Of a DNA stretch of 64,000 nt, positions 34,454 through 46,633 are shown in pieces. The stretch's first letter is position 1. Each line of letters starts with the position of its first letter. The DNA is taken from the NCBI GenBank assembly GCA_024364735.1, contig JAGFNQ010000297.1:902194-966193 (forward strand), given 5' to 3'. Below the pieces are notes generated by a model. That model saw nothing but the letters and a program-made list of their open reading frames with translations. It did no database searches and was not told the DNA's origin. The stretch is from Boesenbergia rotunda (Eukaryota > Streptophyta > Magnoliopsida > Zingiberales > Zingiberaceae). Position numbers and translations under genes: made by a program.

Positions 34454-37400
34454 AAATTTTACGGTAATTTACCAAAGGGCGTACCTAAATATCAGAAATT
34501 ACCAAAGGGCGTACCATGGTTTCTATTTTACCAAAGGGCGCAGGTCTTTATGTGAACTTCCACTTATACCTCTCCTTCCAACTGATGTCTTTCTTTTTCT
34601 TTCTCAGCAACAAATTTCGAGACGACAGCACGTGACTTTTATTTTAAAATAATATATTATGAAATCGGCGATAAAAACGTAAGATAAAAATTAAAAAAAA
34701 TATTTCAATTAAAAATAGCTCATCCAACGTAATTTAAAAATATGAATAAATAATTTTTATATTTGATTATAAAAATTAAAATATTTAATAATATTTAATA
34801 AATATATTAATATATATACAAAATTCAAAAAAAAACGTATGCTGCAGCAATAAAAAATACGTAAAAAAATTAAAAAAAATAAATTCAGAAATAAAAAAAA
34901 CGTAAAAAAATTCAAAAAACAAAAACGAATTCAGAAATAAAAAAAAACCTAAAAAAAATTCAAAAAAAAAACGTTGCAGAAATTTAAAAAAAACTGGGCC
35001 TGAAATCAAATATTTCAGGCCCAGCGTGGGCCTGAAATATTTTATTTCAGGCCCACGTGGGGCCTGAATCTTTTGATTCAGGCCCGACGTGGACTCAAAT
35101 TTTTTTTAAAAATATATTAATATATAAAAAAACTATCAAAACACTTAATTTCAAATTAAAACGCAGGGCCTGAAGTCACGCTAGGAGAGCCTGAACATAG
35201 ATGTGATGTCCATCAGTGGGTTTTGGTTAAAACCCACTGATATTTCTAAACTATTCCTATTTGATTTGTGATATCTAATATATAGATGTTTGGACACCTA
35301 AAACATTAACTCCTACCTCTACCCTCTCTATTTATATGGAATTTTCAGAAATCCAGATATGGAAGGTCCATCAGTGAATTTTGGTCAAAAGTCACTGATA
35401 TTTCTAAACAACTCATATTTGATTGGTGATATCTAATATATAGATGTTTGGACACCTAAAACATCATCTTCTACCTCTACCCTCTCTATTCATATGGAAT
35501 TTTCAGAAATCTAGATATGGGAGGTCCATCAGTGAGTTTTGTTCAAAACTCATTGATATTTCTAAACTACTCCTATTTGATTGGTGATATCTAATATATA
35601 GATGTTTGGACACCTAAAACATCATCTCCTATCTCTACCCTCTCTATTCATATGGAGTTTTCAGAAATCCAGATATGGGAGGTCCATCAGTGGGTTTTGA
35701 TCAAAACTCACTGATATTTCTAAACTACTACTATTTGATTGGTGATATCTAATATATAGATGTTTGGACACCTAAAATATCATCTCCTACTTCTACCCTC
35801 TCTATTCATATGGAGTTTTCAGAAATCCAGATATGGGAGGTCCATCAGTGGGTTTTGGTCAAAACTCACTGATATTTCTAAACTACTCATATTTAATTGG
35901 TGATATCTAATATATAGATGTTTGGACACCTAAAACATCATCTCCTACCTCTACCCTCTCTATTCATATGGAGTTTTCAGGAATCCAGATATGGGAGGTC
36001 CATTAGTGAGTTTTGACCAAAACTGGACCTCCCATATCTGGATTTCTGAAAACTCCATATGAATAGAGAGGGTAGAGGTAGGAGATGATGTTTTAGGTGT
36101 TCAAACATCTATATATTAGATATCACCAATTAAATAGGAGTAGTTTAGAAATATCAGTCAGTTTTGATCAAAATCCACTGATGGACCTCCCATATCTAGA
36201 TTTCTGAAAATTCCATATGAATAGAGAGGGTAGAGGTAGGAGATGATGTTTTAGGTGTCCAAACATCTATATATTAGATATCACCAATCAAATAGAAGTA
36301 GTTTAGAAATATCAGTGAGTTTTGACCAAAACCCACTAATGGACCTCCCATATCTGGATTTCTGAAAACTCCATATGAATAGAGAGGGTAGAGGTAGGAG
36401 ATGATGTTTTAGGTGTCCAAACATCTATATATTAGATATCACCAATCAAATAGGAGTAGTTTAGAAATATCAGTGAGTTTTGACCAAAACCCACTAATGG
36501 ACCTCTCATATCTGGATTTCTGAAAACTCCATATGAATAGAGAGGGTAGAAGTAGGAGATGATATTTTAGGTGTCCAAACATCTATATATTAGATATCAC
36601 CAATCAAATAGGAGTAGTTTAGAAATATCAGTGAGTTTTGACCAAAACCCACTGATGGACCTCCCATATCTGAATTTCTGAAAACTCTATATGAATAGAG
36701 AGGGTAGAGGTAGGAGATGATGTTTTAGGTGTCCAAACATCTATATATTAGATATCACCAATCAAATAGGAGTAGTTTAGAAATATCAGTGAGTTTTGAC
36801 CAAAACTCACTGATGGACCTCCCATATCTGGATTTCTGAAAATTCCATATGAATAGAGAGGGTAGAGGTAGGAGATGATGTTTTAGGTGTCCAAACATCT
36901 ATATATTAGATATCACCAATCAAATATGAGTTGTTTAGAAATATCAGTGACTTTTGACCAAAACCCACTGATGGACCTCCCATATCTGGATTTCTGAAAA
37001 CTTCATATGAATAGAGAGGTTAGAGGTTGGAGATGATGTTTTAGGTGTCCAAACATCTATACATTAGATATCACAAATCAAATAGGAATAGTTTAGAAAT
37101 ATCAGTGGGTTTTGACCAAAACCCACTGATGGACATCACATCTATGTTCAGGCCCTCCTAGCGTGACTTCAGGTCCTGCGTTTTAATTTGAAATTAAGTG
37201 TTTTGATAGGTTTTTTTATATATTAATATATTTTTAAAAAAAATTTGAGTCCACGTCGAGACTGAATCAAAAGATTTTAGGCCCAACGTGGGCCTGAAAT
37301 AAAATATTTCAGGCCCAGTTTTTTTTTAAAATTTCTGCAACGTTTTTTTTTTGAATTTTTTTTACGTTTTTTTTTATTTCTGAATTCGTTTTTTTTGTTT

Positions 37401-37865
37401 GAATTTTTTTTACGTTTTTTTATTTCTGAATTCGTTTTTTTTAAAAATTTTTTACGTTTTTTTTATTGCTGCAGCATACGTTTTTTTTTGAATTTTTTAT
37501 ATATATTAATATATTTATTAAATATTATTTACTATTTTAATTTTTATTAATCAAATATAAAAATTATTTATTTATATTTTTAAATCACGTTGGATGAGCT
37601 ATTTTGAATTGAAATATTTTTTTAATTTTTATCTTACGTTTTTAGCGCCGATTTCATAATATATTATTTTCAAATAAAAGTCATGTGCTGCCGTCTCGAA
37701 ATTTATTGCTGAGAGAGAGAAAGTGAAAGATAGCAGTTAGAAGGAGGGGTATAAGAGGAAGTTTACATAAAGGCCTGCGCCTTTTGGTAAAATAGAAATC
37801 ATGGTACGCCCTTTGGTAATTTCCGATATTTAGGTACGCCCTTTTGTAAATTGCCGTAAATTTTA
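34454..37865. mobile_element. Foldback element of 3.4 kb with internal repeat array
   Basis: The outer arms (34454 to about 35206 and about 37140 to 37865) are inverted copies. Each end has three spaced copies of a TTACCAAAGGGCG motif within 90 bp, the outermost beginning AAATTTTACGG. Further in are CAGGCCC/GGGCCTG blocks around homopolymer-rich DNA, and then the 158-bp array. There is no transposase frame. Flanking bases do not show a clear target duplication. Long, repeat-built inverted arms without coding are the hallmark of foldback-type DNA transposons; the superfamily is uncertain. Confidence 0.75.
35207..37135. repeat. 158-bp repeat array in two opposed blocks (about 5 + 7 units)
   Basis: The unit contains GGTCCATCAGTG, GATATTTCTAAACTACTC, GGTGATATCTAATATATAGA, TGTTTGGACACCTAAAACAT and CTACCCTCTCTATTCATATG. 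In the left block GTCC starts at 35208, 35366, 35524, 35682, 35840 and 35999. In the right block the inverted form (GGAC) starts at 36024, 36183, 36341, 36499, 36657, 36815, 36973 and 37131. The step is 158 or 159 in every case. The orientation flips at about 36020. The unequal unit number shows that the blocks changed length after the inversion arose. This is not a CRISPR array: there are no spacers. Confidence 0.92.
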
Positions 37866-37948
37866 AAAAGGAAATAAATCAATAGTATCACACAGGCGCG
37901 TATTTGAAGTCGCGTACTATAACCGTAATGTATATATATATAGAGAGA

Positions 37949-38245
37949 GAGAATTGCTATCCTGCGAACCGCAGCGCCAGACCGATCAGACAACTGCCTG
38001 ATCGGTCATGCTGGAGCTGTGCCGATGGTGGTCGATCGTCGATCGGACACCATCGCCGGCCGCTGCCCCCGAACAAAACTATAACCCTAGGGGGTGCGGT
38101 GAATCCGTCGGCGGTTGTGAACCCTAGGGGCAGTGGGAAATCCGTCGGCGACTGATCGGTCAAGGAATCCTTGACCGATCAGGCAGGTGCCACGTACGCA
38201 GTCCGCACACGGTCCGCAGGAAGCGGTCCGCAGGAGAGCAATCTC
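37949..38245. mobile_element. MITE with about 24-bp terminal inverted repeats
   Basis: Left end GAGAATTGCTATCCTGCGAA; right end read on the other strand GAGATTGCTCTCCTGCGGAC. The interior is GC-rich and holds GTCGATCGTCGATCGGACAC and CCCCGAACAAAACTATAACC, close to the interior of the MITE at 2566-2897, and a small perfect hairpin around GGTCAAGGAATCCTTGACC. Both flanks are TA repeats, so the target duplication cannot be defined. Confidence 0.7.
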
Positions 38246-38726
38246 ATATATATATATATATATTGTTCGATCATTTCCTCGCAAAATATCGTATTTTTTC
38301 TTTCAAAATTATTTTTTTATCAGTAGTATCTCATAATGTATGCTTTATGATCTATTGTTTAACAAGGGATTTATGCTGTTTATCGGATCGGGTCAACAGC
38401 TTTTCGAACCCGTAACAGTTAGGGCTGTGAACCGGATTTTGAGCTGGTTCAGTCATTAGGCGAATCGCTCGATCGGCTCCAATTGGACCGGCTTTGACAA
38501 TATTAGAAAAGTGTCGGCGTGGGTGGCGGTGGGTTTTCGTTGTCGTCCACAATGGCGTGGGCCCGTCGACGACGGCCAGCTCATTTTGTTTCCCGTCAAT
38601 TATGGCCGCACCACAAATCGAACCGAACGCCACCAATTGCTAGGCTTGCTGCTCCTCCTCCCCCAAAAAGAGGCGTCACAACAGCTCATCGATCCCCTTC
38701 CTCCGCTTCCCACCGCCGCCGTCGCC

Positions 38727-41700
38727 ATGCCGGGGATCCAAGGAACCACCAGCCCTGGCCACTTCCTCTCCTTCGACGACGACGACGGCGGCGGCTTCGG
38801 CGACTTCAAGGTCGCCTCCGTGAATCACCCTTTCCCATCCCGACCGCAGCAGGATGATGATGATGACGATTGGGGCGATTTCATGGTTAGCCAGATGGGA
38901 TCCAATGCCCCGGTCGGATCCACCTCGCCTCCGCCGGCCATCTTCGATGCATTTCCTTCCGACCCCGCGCCCGGCGACAAGATGTCATCTAAGGGGGCTA
39001 AACTGTGGGAGAAACCCAGAGGAGCGCTGCCGCTCTCGATCTTCGGGGAGGAGGAGGCGGACGAGCCTCAGACTATCGAACCGCCCGTTATCTTCTCGCC
39101 TTCTTTCTCTTCTACGGGTCCGACAAAGGATCGGAAGGGAGTCGTCGCTGGTGGAGAGCTGAAGGATCTGATCACCAGTCTCTATGGACAGGCTCCGCAA
39201 CAGGAGGGCGGTCAGAAGACCGGCTCTTCTTTGGGGGAGGAGGAGGAGGAAGATTCAGACGAGAGCTCCTGGGAATTCATGGAGGCCTCTCCCTCTCCCA
39301 ATTCAACGCTCCAGGTGATGGTTCTATTGATTATAAGGTGGATCCCGGAGGTTTGAGGTAGATGGTAACATACGATTGATCTTTCTTTCGAGCTGAAGGT
39401 CTTTGTTGCCTCTATGTTTCTCAGGTTGATGAGAAGTCTGGGTTCGACAGAACTGCAGCTTTGGATTTTGGCAATGTCGAGGTAATACCTATGAAACCCT
39501 TCCTCTGGATTTCACCTGTGTCTTGCTTAGTTTCCTCTGTTCCTCTGTTTAGCCCCACGCAAATCTCTAGAGAGTTTAAAGGCCAGGAACGTCTACTATC
39601 ATGACTGTTCAACTCTAAGCACTATAAATGTGAAATCTTTGCTAAGAATATATGTCAAATTTGGTCTCTCTCTCTCTCTCACACACACACGCGCGCGCGC
39701 GCGCAGAAATAAGCACCCGCTGTCCCCACGGAATGGACTGATGGCTAGCGCATGAGGCGTTGCCGCCATGAGGTCTGGGGTTAAATCCTAGCGAAGCCAG
39801 GTGCCTGCTCTCCCTTATGTACTAGTCACTGTCTAAGCGAGTAGCCCCCGTGATTTACCTCCTCCGTCTTGACCATAGGACGAGTTGGTGGAGATGCCGG
39901 GGCGAGTGAATCACCTTTTGTCGCTAGAAATAACTGTCTGCCTCTTACTGCTTGTTATCCGAAGCAGTTCAGCATCCCAACGAAAATCATTCCATGAATG
40001 ACCAAAAAAAGTGATTGCTTCATCCATTCTTACATTTTTACAAGAACTTTTTAGTTTGGTAACTGAAGTTTCAAAACTTTGAATCCTGAAGTTTCAATTG
40101 TTTCAAGCTGGCTTATTATCAAATCTGTCTTGATGACACCGTAAAATGTCTTAATTTGGCATGTGGTAATATATGAAATATATAACAGTTTAGCTCGAAA
40201 TAGTACCATCTAAATTATTGGCCAGATAACCATCTACCCCTCCTGTGGGTGACAATTGTTTAGGATTAAATAAAATAATCTTTCCTTATGATTTGCATCT
40301 CTTGTCTTGTCACGACCACCTTATTGGTCAATTAGGTTCCTCATAAGTTTAGGGATTCTTAGTCGGGAACATTAACTAAGACCATCCACAATGGGGGATA
40401 TTTGGAGATGGTATTTTGTCCAAATTCCAAATCTCCACCATTGGAAGGGGGTGGAGATTTGGATATTAGAAATCACAGGGCAAAATTTTGCCCAGTGATT
40501 TATATTTTTTAAAAAATAGAATAAAATGAGTTGTGCAGCTCACGGATAGTTGATGGGGACCCATAAATATGTGGTTTGTGGAATATTTGATTCTGGAATT
40601 TGGAATATTGTAAGAGTAGAGCGAGATATTTGATTGATGATGCAGACATATGGAGAACAAATATTTGGGAGAAATGTTTGCTCTAAGGTGTTATATTTAT
40701 GATCTCTTAAAAAAATTCTAGCTAAGTTAGAAAGAGAAAAAGACAAATATTTTACCATTGAATGGTCTCAATAATCCAGTGAGAATTTCTAATTGGGACA
40801 CCATTTACAACTTTATGAGTCTTTAAGAAATTTGAAACTTCTCGGGCTAAATTGAGACATTTTATATTTTTGAGATCCGAATGGAGACACAGGGTCTTAG
40901 AAGTTTTGAAGGGTTAAACATTCACAATATATAATTGTGATGTTACAATTATGCTATAAAGCTCATTCAAATTGGGTGATTATCAGGAAGCAAATGGTCA
41001 GACTGGTGTCGACAGTAATGGGGGAGATAGTACCAAATTCAGTGACAAGAATGTGAATGTTCAACATAAAATAAGCAATTCAAAAAGTGGAGTTCATTGG
41101 TTTTCTAGCAATGAAGCCTGGGAATTCAATGACGATTTTCCTGAGAGTGCAGCCACAATAACTTCAGAACAACAGGTTATTCTGCTATCCTTCTAGCTAC
41201 CTGCCACATCAGTGTTCAAGATAATTATGGTTTTTGGTAGTATAGTATATTTATTGCGTTTTCCTTGTTCAGAATGGTGAAAAACTGCTGATTAAAGATG
41301 TTCAATTAAAGGTCTTAGAATCCACCAATGAGATTAAGGTTCACACCACTAATACTGTGTATCATCACCTATTCTAAAACCTTGTTTGTAGTGGTTTTGC
41401 TCAAGCATCCTTATCTTCTGGATCTTTCTTTGTTTGTATGTAGACTTTATTTTTGATAAAGAACCTTCTCTCTGCCTAATGTAATGATATTTGATTTTAT
41501 TATCTCAGGAAAAGAATGGCTTCAGCCATTTTTACCTTGGAAAAAAATTAAAAAACCCTTTTATCACCGCTTGAATTTGTAAAACATGCGCGTTGGATAT
41601 GAATACTCATTGTTACCCATAACAGCTGCAAACCCTTCTTGAGAGTGCTAGAGAAATATGTTTCCAGGGCTAGTGTGGGATACACTTGCTACTTTGCATC

Positions 41701-44554
41701 TCAAAAGCCCAATATTAGTATAAGACAACTACGTTTGTGCGTACATACATATTTGACAACCTTCATTCATTTCTTGTCCTTGATATAGTTTATTTAATTA
41801 GGTCCATAATGTCATAATCAGAATGCATCAAGCATTGCGGTGATGGCAGTTGATATATAAAGCAGCTTTGTAATTTTTTATTAGAAGAATGCTTCTCCAT
41901 GTAGGATTTTACCATTGGTCTGACTCTTTAACTTGCTAGATCTAAGCTTCGTTCACTTACCTACCTTAGTGGTTTCTTTTACTACTTTTTTGTGTGTTTT
42001 AGATGACTTTTCCTTTTCCAGCTTAAAATGCATTTTTAACATCCATTCGCCAACCCTATTCTTAAATTTATGATCCTAAACAAAGATAATAAAAGCTGGT
42101 GAATAATAATTGCACATATTAATGCTTAAACACCATCATTGCACACGTTTGCATATGGCGGTATAGTTTAGTATAATTATTTAAGCGCCAACATTTGGCA
42201 AGTCCTACCATCTTTGTTTTGTAATTTTCAGGCTAATGGTAGCATCTGGGAAGCTAACCTTGTTGACCAGCCAATTCAATCCTATAATAACTTCAAAGGA
42301 GAAACCTATGAAAGGCCTTTGAGTCATCAAGATGAATTTTCTTTTGAGCTCGATATTGTAGGGAACACAATCGAGGATACAATTTCTGTTCCAATTCATG
42401 CAGTGAACACAAACACTCATGATATGTTCATTGATGTTGGTAATGACAAAACAGTTTTTGCAACTGACGCCACAAAGAATGACTGTGAGATATATCAAAG
42501 AAATTCAGATGAGTTTACCTTCAATTCTGTCGTAGATTTTTACTGCAGATTGAAAGATGAATCAATATCCTTATTAAATTGCCATCTTGATGATATGAAG
42601 GTAAATGTAAGCATATATATCTTCTTCTATGCTATTTCAGCATGTTCATTAACTGTAATGCTAATCATTTCAGAAAGCTTATGATGTTGATTCTCTTTCT
42701 GGTGATCAAGTTAAAGCAGCGGAAATAAATGAGGAAATCAAGGTGAATTAAATAACTATCTGAGAGTTTTTTCCTTTTTAAAAATCTCCAGAAGTATTAT
42801 GCATTTCCATCAAGCAATTTTCTCCAAACATATGGTTGTATTTGAAAAAACTTGTAATGTGTGGAGCATGTTGTTTTTCTGTAATTTTTGCCTCTATCTT
42901 GCCTCTCATAACTTTACGTATGCATCAGTGAAATATGTTTGTGCTCTTGATCGTTTTTGTATTAGTTTCTTCCATCACTTATTGAGCGGTAATTGAGCAA
43001 TTTAAGAAACAATACATATAAAAAATATAATGTAACAATGATTAGCATGAAAGATAAAAGGGTTAAGATATTCAAAAATAAAACAAAGATATTACTATCA
43101 AGGGGCTAGATATAACCCCCTATTATGTTTTTGACAAATTTGAGTTTTGATGATTGTTTCCTCATTTCTTCAGGAAGTTTATAAGAAACTAGAAGAAGCC
43201 AAGGGTTCTGGAAATGCTAGTGTGGGAAAGCAACAATCAACGGAAAAATGTGTTAGTCAACTGCTTAAAGCTGTAGAAGAACTGGACTTTCAAGCTTTTG
43301 AGCAAGAATATCACCTGTCAGAAAGAATAATTTCAGTAAGCACACCTGAATCCACATTATGCATACAAAAGTAGAAAATAGATCCATTGATTTGTTTCTG
43401 TTTTGGAGTTGGATTACATTATATTGATTCATTTCACAATTAGTCAAACATTAATAGAATCTAATTGTTATGATTTATATCGTCTTCATGGAGATTATTT
43501 CTTATTCTTTTATCCTTGAAATTATCTCATTGGCAAGTAATGCCCTTTATTACTGATGATCATTTGCTTGGGAAGTTCTATCTTTTCCCTCAATAGGATT
43601 TGCAGATTCAATTAACTTTGTCATATCTCTATGCAATGAACTTTTCAAGAATGATAATGGAAACTCCAAAGAAAAACCATTCGCATACTAATAGTTTGGG
43701 AAGTTTGATTCCATATATATTTTACCCATGGCCATGATGCGTAAAGACTACCAACATTATTTCATAACTATGTTTCTTCAAGCAGGCAGGGAAAAGCTCT
43801 AGTGCAGCAATCAAATTTCTCGAACATACCTCGTCGGTTCTCCATAGTCTGCTGTTAGCATCCTTGGAGGAACAAAAAGCTTACATTCGTGCATGGTCCG
43901 ACATGGCTGTGGCTTGTCTCGAGGAGTTGTTACATGGTGCCACGATATTGCAAGAGTCGGTTCAATCACAAACCTTTTCGCAAATATTAAGTCAAGGTAC
44001 GATTTCTTGCTTCCTGAAATTAAATATGGCACAGATGGAATTTTTAGCTGTATATAGATCGACAACATAATTTGCATGTTTGCTCTTAGTAATAACTTTC
44101 CCATGATAAAAATTTCTACCCTGCAGAATCTAAATATTTCATCGCCCTAGGAGAGATTCACAGAGTCGCGGAAGTACTAGGAGCTTCTTTGAAAGTCTAT
44201 AAGCCTTGGTTACTATTAAATCAAGGCAACTACTCGAGCAAGTTATTAGCTAGCTTGGACAAGTGTGCTGAGGCATGGACTCTGTACGGACTCGAAGAGG
44301 CTGTTAAAACCATTTCTGATTCCCACAATGTCGAGCATGCTCGCCTAGCCAAAACACTCCTTGCATCCATCAAGACCATTCATGACCTTGATCTCTCACG
44401 GCATTCATTTTCTGAAGGCAACAAGATTTGCAGAATGTCCTTATTGTCCACAGAAGAACTAAAAGGTGCTTTGCAGATGATTCTCAACTCATGTTGCTGT
44501 TTATCCGATTTACTTTCTTTTGACTCATCTTCTGTCTCAATGCGACAGACTTGA
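38727..44554 (+). CDS. Synergin-gamma-like clathrin-adaptor accessory protein, copy 2 (open)
   Basis: Nine exons join in phase: 38727-39314, 39425-39481, 40987-41175, 41273-41311, 42232-42600, 42674-42742, 43174-43335, 43786-43996, 44127-44554, giving 703 residues. The start (GTCGCCATGCC) opens MPGIQGTTSPGHFLSFDDDD. N-terminal acidic motifs GGGFGDFKVAS (about 23-33) and DDDDWGDFMV (about 50-60) fit the [FW]G[DE][FL] type that binds the AP-1 gamma-ear or GGA-ear; a third acidic patch (EEEEEDSDESSWEF) lies near 180. The middle is low in order. The last 210 residues are helical (LGEIHRVAEVLGASLKVYKP, WLLLNQGNYSSKLLASLDKC, LYGLEEAVKTISDS) and resemble the C-terminal domain of plant synergin-gamma-like proteins, which act in vesicle formation at the trans-Golgi. 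The family call is from memory. The protein may be shortened at its C-terminus (see 44555-44661). Confidence 0.75.
39665..39704. repeat. CT/CA/CG microsatellite (duplicated intron 2)
   Basis: (CT)n(CA)n(CG)n tract at the place of the copy 1 microsatellite (18540-18612). It differs in length and has a CG run that copy 1 lacks. Confidence 0.85.
39729..39921 (+). mobile_element. tRNA-derived SINE in synergin-like intron 2, copy 2
   Basis: Counterpart of the SINE at 18641-18834, with the same A-box (TGGCTAGCGCATGAGG), B-box-like GGGTTAAATCC and body. It was present before the duplication. Confidence 0.65.
41757..42183 (+). other. Intron segment present only in copy 2
   Basis: About 425 bp between TTTGACAA (41753) and TTTGGCAAG (42195). 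Copy 1 joins TTTGACAAG directly (20667-20680). No terminal repeats or TSD mark it as an insertion, so loss from copy 1 across the short TTTGRCAA repeat is the simpler reading. Confidence 0.6.
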
Positions 44555-45251
44555 AAATGGAGCAATGGCATGAGAAATGTTATTTTTTGAAGCTTGCCAA
44601 TCTCTGGGCTAATCGGGTACATAATCAACCTCCTCAGTTGCCATACTTACATGTCAGCTAGGCGGAGAATATAGAATGGGATTGGACAGGAGTTTCTTGA
44701 CTCGAAGGCGATCACTGCCACGAAGAATGATCTCAAAAGAATTCTCGGGGTGCTGGAGGAGGTATTCGCTTGGCATTCAATACAAAGACCATCATTTCCT
44801 GGCATCAACATTCCTAGACGAGGAAGGGTAATGATCAATGCAATCTCGAGTTTGTCGGTTTACGTCCTTACGCCCAACTCTCCCTCTCTGTTTTGTGATC
44901 TATAATCTGTAGAAATATCTGGCGCGATTGCAATCTCGATTTTTTTCCCCTTCTTTTTCATTCTTTTGGATAAGTGAGAAGAATGATGCAGTGGCACAAA
45001 GCTATAGTGTTGGGCAAACAGAGGCGGCATGAATGGAATATTGGAATTTGCCATAGTTTTTTTTCCCGGACATGCCATTTTGAAAGAAAGCAATTTCCTT
45101 CCCCTCTTTATGAAATTTTTGTTGGTTTCCCAACATAACGATGCCTTAGGTTATGAAATTAATATTATGAAATTAATCACAAATGCACAGGCACACATTC
45201 ATACGCACACAGACTGACAGACAGATCAGAATAGAGTTGACCTAGGTCTAG
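44555..45251 (+). other. 3' region of synergin-like copy 2
   Basis: As in copy 1, the TGA is followed by an open stretch in another frame (KMEQWHEKCYFLKLANLWANRV) to a TAG at about 44659. The rest is probable 3' UTR. The duplicated block ends near 45251, where copy 1 and copy 2 diverge after CCTAGGTCTA. Confidence 0.55.
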
Positions 45252-46240
45252 GAGAGTCGCGTGCTGGCATGGTGGGATTTGGTATGTGGGACTAAGTAAT
45301 AGAAGAGTTTTTTCACACTTAATTTGCAGGATTTGTTTCAATAGATCTGATTATTATTATTTTTTGAATGTTATTCTAATTTTACAATTTAATATTAAAA
45401 AAACAAATGAATACGATTATAAAAGGATAGATATACTACGTACAATAATCCCTTTGTCGGGCACATAATTATGGATTATAGAATGGATGATTATATGAGA
45501 ATGCTTAGATTTGGATTTTTCATATTTTTATAATATAATAATGATATATTATTATTATTTTCATTAGCTGAATCAAACTGTATATTAGGCTTTTAAAAAA
45601 AATTCATCACTCTTATACGTCGAGACTCGAGAGGCAAACAACTAAAAGATTAAGACTAGTAAAGATCTTTTATTTATTATCCTATTCTGAAATCTGAATC
45701 TTCAGATATCATATTTTGATCTTTCAACTTGTGGTCGGTCAACCAAATAGATTGGCTTGAAGGCTAAGACTCATTACACATAGAAGTGGACTTACCTTGG
45801 TAAACAGTGTCTTCGCATTCTTAACTATTGCTCTGGATCGATTTGCATCTTATCAGTTTGGATTCGATAAAAAAAATGGACCAAATCTGATGGAGTTCCT
45901 TTTGGCATCATAAGTCTGTCTCCTACTTCAATTATATTCTTGACATAACATTTTGATTATAATGCGAGGGATTATATTAGGTCAGTTTAGATCATTATAT
46001 AATAATTATTTTTTTCAAAATTATGGATGATGATTGTTTCACTTCTTAATGGGCACGGCCCTGAGAAATAGTGTGCGCGCCCTCCAATAACTACGATGAG
46101 AGGGAGGGTGGGAATTACTTGGTATTCTTAGTGTAAAGAAGTGTAATATAACCTACTCGGCATGCATCTAATTACCTTGGAGATAACTTATTTTACACCT
46201 ATCAAGGATGAGAGATATCAACTATGAATAGATCCTTATC
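45252..46240. other. Intergenic DNA
   Basis: AT-rich, no coding frame longer than about 60 codons and no recognised repeat end. The second large duplicated block begins near 46240. Confidence 0.5.
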
Positions 46241-46259
46241 CACGATGTGGCAGCCCCCG

Positions 46260-46545
46260 GAATCATGATATAACGATAGAGTGACTAGTCGTTATTTTAG
46301 ATATTCGCGGTTCGATCCTTAGCTACGGCGTATTTTGTAGGAATTTTTTCTCCAAATGAGACGCGAACTCTAGGACGCTGGACTTCTAGACGGCCCACCG
46401 TGAGCACTTCTCGATTTATTATGGTGATCGATGGAAAATTTTCATGGAACCTAACTGATCACCCCAGGCACTTCCCGATTTACCCTGGTGACCGATGAAA
46501 AATTTCTGTAGAATCGGACCGATCACCCCAAATTCGTCTGCTATC
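46260..46545 (+). mobile_element. Candidate tRNA-derived SINE
   Basis: A-box-like ATAACGATAGAGTGACTAG at about 46270 and a perfect B-box GGTTCGATCC at 46309-46318, about 40 bp apart as in tRNA genes. The downstream body is repetitive (GATTTA..CTGGTGACCGATG-like strings near 46420 and 46480). The other copy at 57427-57640 has TAGCGATAGAACGACTAG as the A-box and a decayed B-box. There is no cloverleaf or anticodon arm, so not a tRNA gene. Confidence 0.5.
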
Positions 46546-46633
46546 TGGTCCAATATTTTTATCCACGATGTGGCATGCAAGATGCAGGGTCATATGGTAG
46601 GTTCCGAACTCAGATCAAGGCAAATATTATCGG

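Noticed and set aside
34785..35009. Phe-rich 74-codon frame on the - strand
   Set aside because: Translation of A-rich homopolymer DNA in the foldback arm.
35207..37135. Regular 158-bp repeats as a CRISPR array
   Set aside because: The repeats are contiguous, have no spacers, flip orientation midway and lie in a plant foldback element.
46309..46318. Perfect B-box as part of a tRNA gene
   Set aside because: No acceptor stem, anticodon arm or cloverleaf can be formed around it; the context fits a SINE head.
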